From assembly GCA_035545535.1 (NCBI GenBank), contig DASZYF010000096.1:1-8170 (forward strand): DNA of 8,170 nt, read 5' to 3'. How positions within the stretch are numbered: the first letter of the stretch is position 1; each line of letters begins with the position of its first letter. The position numbers and the translations under genes were made by a program. The notes beneath the pieces are model-generated. The model made no database searches and was not told where the DNA came from. It was given only the letters and a program-made list of their open reading frames with translations. This DNA is from DASZYF01 sp035545535 (lineage in GTDB: Bacteria > Actinomycetota > Actinomycetes > Mycobacteriales > CAJCIY01). Shown piece by piece: positions 1 to 7,000 of this stretch.

Positions 1-447
1 GGGCCCGGACTGTCCTACGGGTCCTACGAGGTGCACGGCGGTCCGGTGCACGTCGTCACGACGATCGGCACGGTGCTGACGGTCGCGCTGATCGTCGGCT
101 TCGTGTACGCGCTGTGGGTGCGGCGCGTGCTGCTCGAGCCGGCCGCCGTCGTGCTCGTCCTCGTGCTCGGCTCGATGCTGTTCGCGCGCGTGCTGTCCCC
201 GCAGTACCTCGCGTGGCCGCTGGGCATCGCGGCGCTCGCCTCGGCGCGCGGGGGCGCGGCGGCCCGGAGCGCGTGGTTCGTCGTCGGCGCCTGCGCAGTG
301 ACGCACCTCGACTACCCCCTGGCGTTCGGCACCATCACGCGGGCCGACCTCGTCGGCGTGCTGATCCTGCTCGTCCGCGATGCGCTGCTCATCGCAGCCG
401 CGGGGTGGGCGATCAAGGCCCTGCGACCGGCGGTGGAGACCGCGTGA
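1..447 (+). CDS. GT87/DUF2029-like membrane glycosyltransferase, C-terminal part (5' end outside window)
   Basis: The frame is open from the first base and ends at TGA 445-447, leaving 148 residues of a longer protein. What is seen: about four hydrophobic segments (roughly residues 19-37, 43-62, 80-100 and 117-137) and the motif LSPQYLAWPLGIAAL near residue 65. The SPQY-x-W signature and a later DYP motif near residue 103 are typical of the C-terminal half of GT87/DUF2029 GT-C enzymes, which move mannose or another sugar from a polyprenyl-phosphate donor onto envelope glycans or lipoglycans on the outer face of the membrane. The catalytic N-terminal part is not visible, so donor and acceptor cannot be judged. 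The next gene starts inside this stop codon (GTGA), so the two are co-transcribed and probably translationally coupled. It could instead be another GT-C family with the same fold. Confidence 0.75.
   Translation, partial: GPGLSYGSYEVHGGPVHVVTTIGTVLTVALIVGFVYALWVRRVLLEPAAVVLVLVLGSMLFARVLSPQYLAWPLGIAALASARGGAAARSAWFVVGACAVTHLDYPLAFGTITRADLVGVLILLVRDALLIAAAGWAIKALRPAVETA
435..438 (+). promoter_or_regulatory. Ribosome binding site inside the upstream gene
   Basis: GGAG lies 5 nt before the GTG at 444-446, within the last codons of the preceding glycosyltransferase. It supports that GTG, which overlaps the upstream TGA, rather than the much longer open frame that extends upstream out of phase with the first gene. 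Confidence 0.6.
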
Positions 448-1691
448 GGCTGCGGATCGCGGGCATCACCACGCTCGGCGTCGTCGGCGCCGCGGCGGTC
501 GCGTTCGCCGCGGGCCACCTGCGACGGCAAGACGGCGTCGTCGAACCCCGCTGGTGGGGGCTGTCCGTCGTCGCGCGCACGCACGACGGCCGCGTGGTGG
601 CGACGGTGTCGACGCTCGCCGGCTTCGCGGTGCTGGCGATCGCATCGCTGCTGCTGCTCGCCGCGCGGCCGTCGGTGCGGGCCGCTCTCGCCGTCGTCGC
701 GCTGTGGGCCGTGCCGTTCCTGGTCGCGCCGCCCGTCGCGAGCCTCGACGTGTACTCCTACGCGGCGCAGGGCGACCTGCTCGAGCGCGGGCTCGACCCG
801 TCACACGTCGGTGTCGGCCGCGCCGGACCGGCGTTCGCCGCCGCCGCCGACCCGCGCTGGTACGACGCGCACGCGCCCTACGGCCCGCTCGCGCTGCTCG
901 TCAGCCACGGCGCCACCGCGGCGGGTGGGCGACACGTGCTCGCCTCCGTCGTCGCCCTGCGCATCGTCGCGGTGGCCGCGCTGCTCGTCACGGTGGCGAT
1001 CGCGGTGCGCGTCGCGACGGACCCGTTGCTCGCCGTCGTCGTCGCGGCCGGCCCCCTCGTGCTGATCACGTTCGCGTCGGCCGCGCACCACGAGGCCCTG
1101 ATGACGGCTCTCGCGGTCGCCGCGCTCGCCGCGCAGCGACGCGGGCGCCCGTTCCTCGCCGCCCTGCTCGCCGCGGCGGCCGCTGCGGTGAAGCTGCCGG
1201 GGGTCGTCGTGCTCGGCGCCGTCGTGTGCGGCGAGCTCGCGGAGGCGTCCGCGTTGCGGGAGCGCACGGCGGTGCTGGTGCGCGCGGCCATCGCGACGGT
1301 GCTCGTGTGGGGCGTGCTCGCGCTCTGCGTGCCCAGCCCGTTCGGCTGGGTGTCGGCGCTGTCCACGCCGGGCCTCGGGCACACGCCGGCCGCGCCGGTG
1401 ACGATCCTCGGGCGGCTGCTGCCCGGGACCGAGCACGGCTGGCGGACCGCCGGCCAGGTCGCCGCCGTCGTGATCGTGGCGCTGCTGCTGCTCACCAGCC
1501 GCCGGCGCGACGTCGTGCTGACCGCCGGCTGGGGGTTGCTCGCGGTCGGCCTGCTCGGACCGGTGCTCTACCCCTGGTACCTCGCGCCGCCCGCAGTCGT
1601 GCTCGCGCTGGGGTCGAGCCCGGCCGGCAACGGCCTGGCCGTCACCGCGAGCGTCGGCGGTCCCTGGCTGGCGCTGCCCCGCCTCGGCTGA
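444..1691 (+). CDS. MptB-like polyprenol-phosphate-mannose-dependent mannosyltransferase (GT-C)
   Basis: A 415-residue multi-pass membrane protein. The GTG start has a GGAG site 5 nt upstream and overlaps the previous stop. Seen in order: an N-terminal membrane segment; SLDVYSYAAQGDLL with Asp102, in the first periplasmic loop where GT-C enzymes carry the catalytic Asp; DPRWYDAHAPYGPLALL about 35 residues later; AAHHEALM (His215-Glu217); AAVKLPGVVVLG (Lys250); and YPWYLAPP (Pro377-Tyr379) near the C terminus. This series matches actinobacterial MptB/MptA alpha-1,6-mannosyltransferases, which use polyprenyl-phosphate-mannose to extend the lipomannan core. Family members are usually about 500 residues or more, so this one is short, with a reduced membrane-helix set. 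The upstream partner is also GT-C-like, which fits an envelope-glycan operon. The family call is fairly secure; the product and linkage are inferred. Confidence 0.8.
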   Translation: MRLRIAGITTLGVVGAAAVAFAAGHLRRQDGVVEPRWWGLSVVARTHDGRVVATVSTLAGFAVLAIASLLLLAARPSVRAALAVVALWAVPFLVAPPVASLDVYSYAAQGDLLERGLDPSHVGVGRAGPAFAAAADPRWYDAHAPYGPLALLVSHGATAAGGRHVLASVVALRIVAVAALLVTVAIAVRVATDPLLAVVVAAGPLVLITFASAAHHEALMTALAVAALAAQRRGRPFLAALLAAAAAAVKLPGVVVLGAVVCGELAEASALRERTAVLVRAAIATVLVWGVLALCVPSPFGWVSALSTPGLGHTPAAPVTILGRLLPGTEHGWRTAGQVAAVVIVALLLLTSRRRDVVLTAGWGLLAVGLLGPVLYPWYLAPPAVVLALGSSPAGNGLAVTASVGGPWLALPRLG

Positions 1692-1860
1692 GCCGGCGCC
1701 GCCCGGCCTCGGTGATGCGGTGCGCGGCCGCGAAGATCACGCCGAGCCCGACGACGACGATCAAGAGCAGCGCGGCGAGCACCGGACCGGTGCGGTTCTC
1801 GGGGATCGGCAGGTCCGGCGGCGGGGCGGAGGCCGCCACCAGCCACAGCACCGCGAGCAC
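1642..1860 (-). CDS. Small membrane protein, last gene of the minus-strand set; start disturbed
   Basis: No recognised family. From GTG 1860-1858 it gives 72 residues: a hydrophobic, signal-peptide-like start (LAVLWLVAASA), a Pro-rich link (APPPDLPIPENRTG), one strong membrane segment (about residues 26-45, with LLLIVVVGLGVIF) and a basic Arg-rich tail. Third codon positions are nearly all G or C outside the last 15 codons, which supports real coding. The GTG has no clear Shine-Dalgarno. A better-placed ATG at 1878-1876, in the same frame and only 2 nt after the regulator's TGA, reads ATG GCC TAA and then RRGVLAVLW, a natural signal-peptide beginning interrupted at codon 3. The gene may start at GTG, perhaps by coupling, or may be a recent pseudogene. 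Its last 50 bp are antisense to the mannosyltransferase 3' end. A link to the neighbouring protease is only suggested by position. Confidence 0.55.
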   Translation of the reverse strand: MLAVLWLVAASAPPPDLPIPENRTGPVLAALLLIVVVGLGVIFAAAHRITEAGRRRLSRGGAAPARDRRRSR

Positions 1861-1880
1861 CCCGCGACGTTAGGCCATGG

Positions 1881-2231
1881 TCAGTCGGGTTCGCCGCGGC
1901 CGCGCGTGGCCGCGCCGCGGGGGGAGCGCTGCCGCGGCGACAGCGACGCCCAGTCCCGCTCGGCCCAGTCGGCCAGCGGCTCGAGGACGCCCTGCATCCG
2001 CCGTCCCGCGGAGGTGAGCCGGTAGTCGCCGGACTCGTCGACCTCGACGATCCCCGCCTCGCGCAGCGACCGCACCACCTGGCTCACCTGGGCCTCCGGC
2101 GAACCGGTGGTGGCGACGAGCACGCCGAACGGCTGGGGCCCTCCGCGCAGGCCCCACGCGATCGTCAGCGCGTGCCGCCGCCCGAGCAGGGCGATGAGGT
2201 CCGACAGGGCAGCGGGGGCGGCGTCGCTCAC
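1881..2231 (-). CDS. HxlR-type winged-helix transcriptional regulator
   Basis: A 116-residue cytoplasmic DNA-binding protein. It begins at GTG 2231-2229, overlapping the TGA of the protease gene by 4 nt, so translation is probably coupled; no separate Shine-Dalgarno is visible. The fold is read as follows: an N-terminal helix LSDLIALLGRRHALTIAWGL, a GP-x-PF turn near residues 31-35, a recognition-helix region EAQVSQVVRSLREAGIVEV (about 46-64), the wing ESGDYRLTSAGRRM (about 66-79), and a last helix LEPLADWAERDWA. This order (Arg-His-Ala near the start, L-x-E/A-AGIV, YxLTxxGR, then LxxWA) is typical of HxlR/MarR-like regulators. It has no cysteine, so the thiol-based redox sensing of some HxlR proteins is unlikely. 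The C-terminal 25 residues are Arg- and Ser-rich and probably disordered. The target may be its own operon, but this is inference. Confidence 0.8.
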   Translation of the reverse strand: MSDAAPAALSDLIALLGRRHALTIAWGLRGGPQPFGVLVATTGSPEAQVSQVVRSLREAGIVEVDESGDYRLTSAGRRMQGVLEPLADWAERDWASLSPRQRSPRGAATRGRGEPD

Positions 2232-3388
2232 CGCGAGCCCGCGGCGCGGAGGTAGCCGCCGCCGACCACGAGGATCAGCAGCGCCGCCACCGCGGCGACC
2301 GGCCGCCGATCGTGGCCGTCGGGCCCGGTCCCGCGCAGGATGAGCGGCTGGGCGTGCGTCGGCGCGACGATCGTCTGCGCGACCAGCGGGTGCAGCAGCC
2401 GGTGCGGCGGCGGCAGCGGCGCCAACGCCGCCGCGACGTCGATCAGCCCGTGCCCCGCCGACGTGAGCGGGTGCGCCGTGGTCTCGAGCCGGTCGATGAG
2501 CTGCTCCCGGGTGATGCCCGGGTTCGCGCCGATGAGCAGGGCCGCCGCCCCGGTGACGAACGGCGCGGCCGCCGACGTGCCTTCGATCGCGGCGTAGCGG
2601 TCGTCGCTCCAGTCCGAGACCACACAGGCTCCGAGCGTGCAGGCGCTGCCGGGCGCATCGCCGCCCGGCGCGGCGAGGTTCACGCCGGTGCCGTGCTGGC
2701 TGTAGCTCGCGAGCCGGCCGCTCGGCCCGGTGGCCGCGACGACGAGCGCGAACCCGCCGTAGGCGTCGGCCGAGGACCGGTCGTCGTTGCCCGCGGCCGC
2801 GACGACGAGCACGCCCGCGTCGGTCGCCCTGCGGATGGCAGGGGTGATCTCGGTGGCGGAGGCGGCGCCCGGGGTGTCGGCGCCGAGGCTGAGGTTGATG
2901 ATCTGGGCGCCGTGCGCGACCGCCCAGTCGATCGCTGCCGCGACCGCCTTCGGCGTGGCGGTGCAGTCCTTCTCGTCGGGGCCGTGCAGCGCGCGCACCG
3001 GCAGCACGGTCACCTCGGGCGCGATGCCGTAGGTGGAGGAGCCGATGATGCCGGCCACGTGGGTGCCGTGCGGGTCGCAGCCGTCCCGCGGGGCGAGTCC
3101 GGCGGTGCAGGTGCCGCTCGCGCAGTCCGCCCCGGGCAGCACGCGCCCGGCCAGGTCGTGGTGGGTCGCCTCCACCCACGTGTCGACGACCGCGACGACG
3201 ACGCCGGCGCCGTAGCGGCCGCGGCTCTGCGCCTGCGGTGTCACGTGCGCCTGCGTGCGGCTCCACGTCGTGCGCTGCTGCGTGGTCGGCGGCGCGCCCA
3301 ACGCCACCGGCGTGGCGAAGAGAGGGCCGGCGATGAGCGGGCCGGCGAGCGCGGCCGCCAAGGCCACGCGACGCCGGGCGTGCGACAC
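2228..3388 (-). CDS. Mycosin-like S8 (subtilisin) serine protease, membrane-anchored
   Basis: A 386-residue exported protease. Order: Arg-rich signal peptide (residues 1-31, cleavage probably near ALGA); a short N-terminal extension that carries no large propeptide; an S8 domain of about 58-325 with Asp69 (VVDT), His107 (DPHGTHVAG), oxyanion Asn201 (AAAGN) and Ser272 (EGTSAAAP), all intact; a Pro-rich linker; and a C-terminal membrane helix (about 363-379) with a short basic tail. Six cysteines (89, 94, 104, 142, 250, 255) could form disulfides. Signal peptide, compact S8 domain and C-terminal helix are the layout of mycosins (MycP), the protease subunit of type VII secretion, though 386 residues is on the short side and no ESX gene lies in the window. 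It may be an orphan mycosin or a general envelope subtilase. The GTG start has no Shine-Dalgarno; a CCTCCTCCTCC tract stands there instead. The gap to the upstream stop is 19 nt. Confidence 0.88.
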   Translation of the reverse strand: MSHARRRVALAAALAGPLIAGPLFATPVALGAPPTTQQRTTWSRTQAHVTPQAQSRGRYGAGVVVAVVDTWVEATHHDLAGRVLPGADCASGTCTAGLAPRDGCDPHGTHVAGIIGSSTYGIAPEVTVLPVRALHGPDEKDCTATPKAVAAAIDWAVAHGAQIINLSLGADTPGAASATEITPAIRRATDAGVLVVAAAGNDDRSSADAYGGFALVVAATGPSGRLASYSQHGTGVNLAAPGGDAPGSACTLGACVVSDWSDDRYAAIEGTSAAAPFVTGAAALLIGANPGITREQLIDRLETTAHPLTSAGHGLIDVAAALAPLPPPHRLLHPLVAQTIVAPTHAQPLILRGTGPDGHDRRPVAAVAALLILVVGGGYLRAAGSR

Positions 3389-3407
3389 GGTGCGGGGGAG
3401 GAGGAGG

Positions 3408-3695
3408 TCAGGCGCTGCGAGCGCCGTCCACGGCCGCGCCGCGGGTCAGGTCTGTGACGGTCGCGAGCCTGCGTGCCGCGGGCCGGCCGACCGACAGGCC
3501 GACGCCGCGGGCAGCCCGGCGGGTGAGGTGGGAGACCTGCGCGGCCACCAGCCCGGCGGTCTCCTGCACCTCGGGTCGGTCGGCGACGCGACGGGCGGCG
3601 TCCCGGATCGCCTCGTAGCGCTCGCGTCCAGCCCGGGTGCCGAGCACGTAGCCCACGGCGAGCCCGAGGACGAGGTAGATCCGACGCAGCCGCAC
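3408..3695 (-). CDS. Small YtxH-like membrane protein
   Basis: First gene of the minus-strand set. From GTG 3695-3693 it encodes 95 residues: a membrane segment (RIYLVLGLAVGYVLGT, about residues 5-20), directly followed by RAGRERYEAIRDAARRVADRP, then an amphipathic region and a basic C-terminal part. The GYVLGTRAGRERYE block is a hallmark of short actinobacterial proteins annotated as YtxH-like; their biochemical role is not established. I prefer the GTG because GGAG (complement of 3702-3705) lies 6 nt upstream and because relatives normally begin a few residues before the membrane segment. An ATG at 3713-3711, giving 6 more residues (MRTETA), is the alternative but lacks a Shine-Dalgarno. 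The stop is 19 nt before the protease start, so the two are likely co-transcribed. Confidence 0.75.
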   Translation of the reverse strand: MRLRRIYLVLGLAVGYVLGTRAGRERYEAIRDAARRVADRPEVQETAGLVAAQVSHLTRRAARGVGLSVGRPAARRLATVTDLTRGAAVDGARSA

Positions 3696-3788
3696 TGCTG
3701 TCTCCGTTCGCATCAGCGGACCGCCCGTTGCTCCCCGCGGTCCGGGTCCACGATGCCCTATACCCACGGGTGGGGGAAAGCGACGCGA

Positions 3789-3794
3789 TAGGCT
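3789..3794 (+). promoter_or_regulatory. Possible -10 element for the tRNA-Asn promoter
   Basis: TAGGCT fits the actinobacterial TANNNT -10 consensus for the main sigma factor and would start transcription near 3801, about 24 nt before the mature tRNA. No good TTGACA-like -35 box is seen at 16-18 nt spacing. The 111 to 130 bases between the tRNA and the divergent YtxH-like gene must hold promoters in both directions. A TATAGG on the minus strand (3762-3757) is a weaker candidate for the other one. Confidence 0.3.
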
Positions 3795-3824
3795 CGTGCC
3801 CGCGTTCACCCAGGTGGGCGCCGG

Positions 3825-3897
3825 TCCCGCATAGCTCAATCGGCAGAGCTTCCGACTGTTAATCGGACGGTTCCTGGTTCGAGTCCAGGTGCGGGAG
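3825..3897 (+). tRNA. tRNA-Asn (anticodon GUU)
   Basis: A complete cloverleaf can be drawn. The acceptor stem TCCCGCA (3825-3831) pairs with TGCGGGA (3890-3896), with discriminator G at 3897. The D arm is GCTC/GAGC (3834-3837 with 3846-3849). The anticodon stem is TCCGA/TCGGA (3851-3855 with 3863-3867) around loop CTGTTAA, with anticodon GTT at 3858-3860. The variable loop is CGGTT. The T arm is CCTGG/CCAGG around TTCGAGT (3873-3889). All stems are fully paired. CCA is not encoded. It reads asparagine codons AAC and AAU. It stands alone between two divergent gene blocks. tRNA genes are frequent integration sites for mobile elements, but no integrase or repeated tRNA 3' end is seen within this window. 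Confidence 0.97.
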
Positions 3898-4010
3898 CTC
3901 GACAGCTCACCTCTCGCCCACCCTGTGCGGCGTTGATCCCCCGGTGTGCAGCAGGAGAGCCGCGCGCGGCCCGGCTGTGCCAACCTCGCTGTGCCGTCAA
4001 CGCTGACGCT

Positions 4011-4016
4011 GGGAGG
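4011..4016 (+). promoter_or_regulatory. Ribosome binding site deciding a TTG start
   Basis: GGGAGG lies 4 nt before TTG 4021-4023, the codon that opens a compact signal peptide. Earlier in-frame GTG codons at 3946 and 3991 exist, and the frame is open back to 3937, but the residues they add are not signal-like and no purine-rich site is so well placed for the GTG at 3991. A GGAG at 3954-3957 lies after, not before, the GTG at 3946. Confidence 0.6.
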
Positions 4017-4020
4017 CCGG

Positions 4021-7000
4021 TTGCGCGTCGCTCGTGGTCGAGGAGCCCTGCTCGCCGGGGCCGTCACCGTCGCCCTGATCCCGCTGATCCCCGCCACCGC
4101 AACGCCGCGTGCCGCCGCGCCGCGCGCCGCGAACGCGTCCGCCGACCCGGTGCTCTACCCGGCGCCACCGGGGAAGGTGACGGACTACAGCACGCTGCAC
4201 CTCTCACCCGGCGGCGGCGCCTGCGCGGGGGTGGCGCTCGGCGCCGACGACCGGCCGGCCGGGAGCCAGCTGCCGGTCGGGTTCGACTGCAAGACCACGA
4301 CCAAGCTGACCGACTACGCGGCGCAGCCGGGCGACGACGACTACGACCCGCTGGTCACGCCCAACCCGCAGGAGCTCTACGGCGTCAAGGGCGCCGGGAC
4401 GAACGTCGCCTGGGAGACCACCACCGGACGGCCCGACACCGTCATCGCCGAGCTCGACTCCGGCATCGAGTGGGGCACGCCGGAGCTCGCCGACAAGGTC
4501 GAGCTGAACCGCGGCGAGCTGCCACCGCCGTGCCACACGAAGCCGTGCGACGACACCCGCGGGGACAAGGCCGCGGTGTACGACGCCAACGGTGACGGCG
4601 TCTTCAGCGCGCGCGACTACACCGGCGACCCGCGCATCGCGGCGGCGGTGCCCGCCGCAGTCACCCGTGGGTTCATCGAGCCCGAGGACCTCATCCGCAC
4701 CTTCTCCGACGGCCAGGACCACGACGGCAACGGCTACAAGAACGACATCGCGGGCTGGGACTTCTACCAGCACGACAACGACCCGTCCGACGACGTCACC
4801 TACGGTCACGGCACCGGCGAGGCGAAGGACTCGTCAGCGATGGTCAGCAAGACGCTGCGCTCGTTCAGCGAGTGCCCGAACTGCCGCGTCATCCCGCTGC
4901 GCGTCGGCGACAGCTTCATCGCCGACGTCAACCACTTCGCCGCCGCCGTCATCTACGCCGTCGACAACGGCATCAGCGTCGTGCAGGAGGCGCTCGGCAC
5001 GCTGAACCACAGCGCCTTCGCGCAGGCCGCGGTCGACTACGCGTACGCGCACGGCGTGCTGGTCGTCGCGAGCGAGGCGGACGAGGCGGCCGGGCACCAC
5101 AACTACCCGGCCGCGCTGAACCGCACGATGGTCGTCAACTCGGTCACGCACTACGCCACCGACGGGTCGGTCGGGCCCGTGGCGGTCCAGATGCCGAAGA
5201 CGTACCTCGCGTTCAACGGGTGCACGAACTTCGGTGGCTACACGTGGGTGAGCATCGAGTCGAACTCGTGCTCGTCCGACGCCACCGGGCAGGCCGCGGG
5301 CATCGCCGGCCTACTCTACTCCGCGGCGCGCAACTCGGTGCAGCACGGCACGTTGCACGCCGCGTCGGACGGCGGCGGCCGCCCGCTGTCCGCGGAAGAG
5401 GCGAAGCAGCTGTTCCGGCTGGCGGCCGACGACATCGACTTCGGCACACCCAAGCCGCCGGTCGGGCCGCCGGACAACTTCGTCACGACGCTGCCGGACT
5501 CCACGCGCTACATCACCACCGCGGGCTGGGACCAGATCAGCGGCTGGGGTCGGCTCAACGCGAAGCGTCTCGTCGCGATGGTGCACGACGACGCGCAGAT
5601 CCCGGCGGAGGCCGACATCACCTCGCCGGCGTGGTGGACGCCGCTCGGGACATCGGGCACCGTGCCGGTGATCGGCAGCGCCGCGGCGCCGCGGGCGGCG
5701 TCGTACACCTACTCGGTGCAGGTGGCGCCGGGCGTGCAGGGCGCGCCCTACCCGGCCACCGACGCGTGGACCACGGTGTTCACGAGCGGCGTGCACACCA
5801 CGCGCACCACCGGTCCGCTCGCGACGATCGACCTCGCGCAGGTGCGGCAGCTCATCAACAGCGCGCCGCCGCCCTACAACGCGGTCACCGACCCGACGAG
5901 CCGCGACCTGCCGGAGAAGGACGCCTTCCGCGTCCGCGTCGTCGTCCACCCGAGCACCGGGCCCGACGGCATCGAGCAGCGGCAGTACTTCTCCTACGAC
6001 GACCCGACGCGCGCCCCCGGCTGGCCACGCAACCTCGACGCCGACATCTCCGCGCCGGCGTTCGCCGACCTCACCGGCGATGGGCGCAAGGAGATCATCG
6101 TCGGCGACGGCAACGGGTTCGTGCACGCCTTCCGCGCGGACGGATCGGAGGCGCCCGGCTTCCCCGTGCACACGAACCTGCTCGACTACCTGCCGAGCAC
6201 CGGCACCAACGCCTTCACCACGAAGGCGGTCAGCGCCAAGCAGTACGGCGGGATGCTGCTCGGCTCACCGGTGGTCGCCGACCTCGACGGCACGGGCTAC
6301 CCGAGCGTCATCGTCACCGACCTCGAGGGCCGGCTGTACGCCTGGGACCACACCGGCAAGCCGCGCGAGGGCTTCCCGCTGCACGTGAACACCGCGTACT
6401 CGCACGACACGGCGTGCGAGACGGGCGTCGGCGCGGCGTGCGACTCCTTCGTCGCGCACCCGGTGCGCGACCACATCAACACCGTGGACCGCGCGTTCTT
6501 CGCCGCACCCACCGTCGCGGACCTCGACCCCGGCGTCCATGACGGCCTGGAGATCCTCGCCGGCTCCGAGGACGGCCACCTCTACGCCTGGCACGCGAAC
6601 GGCCAGCCGGTCGCCGGGTTCCCGGTGCTGCTGCGCGACCCGAGCAAGGTCGCGTCGGTCGACCCGGTGAGCCACCGCGTCACGTTCAAGAGCGATGCGA
6701 AGGTCCACTACGGCCGCCAGATCGTCACCTCGCCCACGGTCGCGCTGATCGACGGCAAGCCGCGCATCTTCGTCAACACCGACGAGGAGTACGAGGAGAC
6801 GCCGAACATCTCGCTGCGCACCGCGACGGCGCAGGCGATCGCGAACGCCGGCATCCTCACGGCCGGCAACACCCGCGTGTACTCGGTCTGGCCCGACGGC
6901 ACGAAGCACCCGGGTGCGGCCAAGGTCGCGGGTCTCGGGGACAACGCGATCGTTCCCGGGTGGCCCGTGAAGATCGCCGACCTCGACCTGGAGCTGCTCC

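Noticed and set aside
380..1873. 497-residue plus-strand open frame overlapping the mannosyltransferase
   Set aside because: Almost entirely Arg/Ala/Gly with no membrane segments. The overlapping frame at 444-1691 has GT-C motifs and a ribosome binding site.
3394..3407. GGGGGAGGAGGAGG on the plus strand as a strong Shine-Dalgarno
   Set aside because: No ATG, GTG or TTG at a useful distance opens a credible plus-strand gene there; the stretch lies between two minus-strand genes.
2312..3457. 381-residue plus-strand open frame across the mycosin-like gene
   Set aside because: Low-complexity Arg/Gly/Ala sequence without domains; a typical high-GC shadow of the S8 gene, whose triad is plain on the other strand.
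3825..3897. tRNA-Asn as the edge of an integrated element
   Set aside because: No integrase, no repeat of the tRNA 3' end and no change in base composition is visible within the window.
3895..3908. Hairpin GAGCT-CGAC-AGCTC as a terminator after the tRNA
   Set aside because: Only 5 bp, it uses the last tRNA bases and has no T-tract; it is too weak to call.
3933..3938. TTGATC as a -35 box for the surface protein gene
   Set aside because: No TANNNT element follows at 16-18 nt spacing.
3959..3970. Palindrome GCCGCGCGCGGC before the surface protein gene, as an operator
   Set aside because: Low-complexity GC palindromes are expected by chance at this base composition; there is no second copy nearby.
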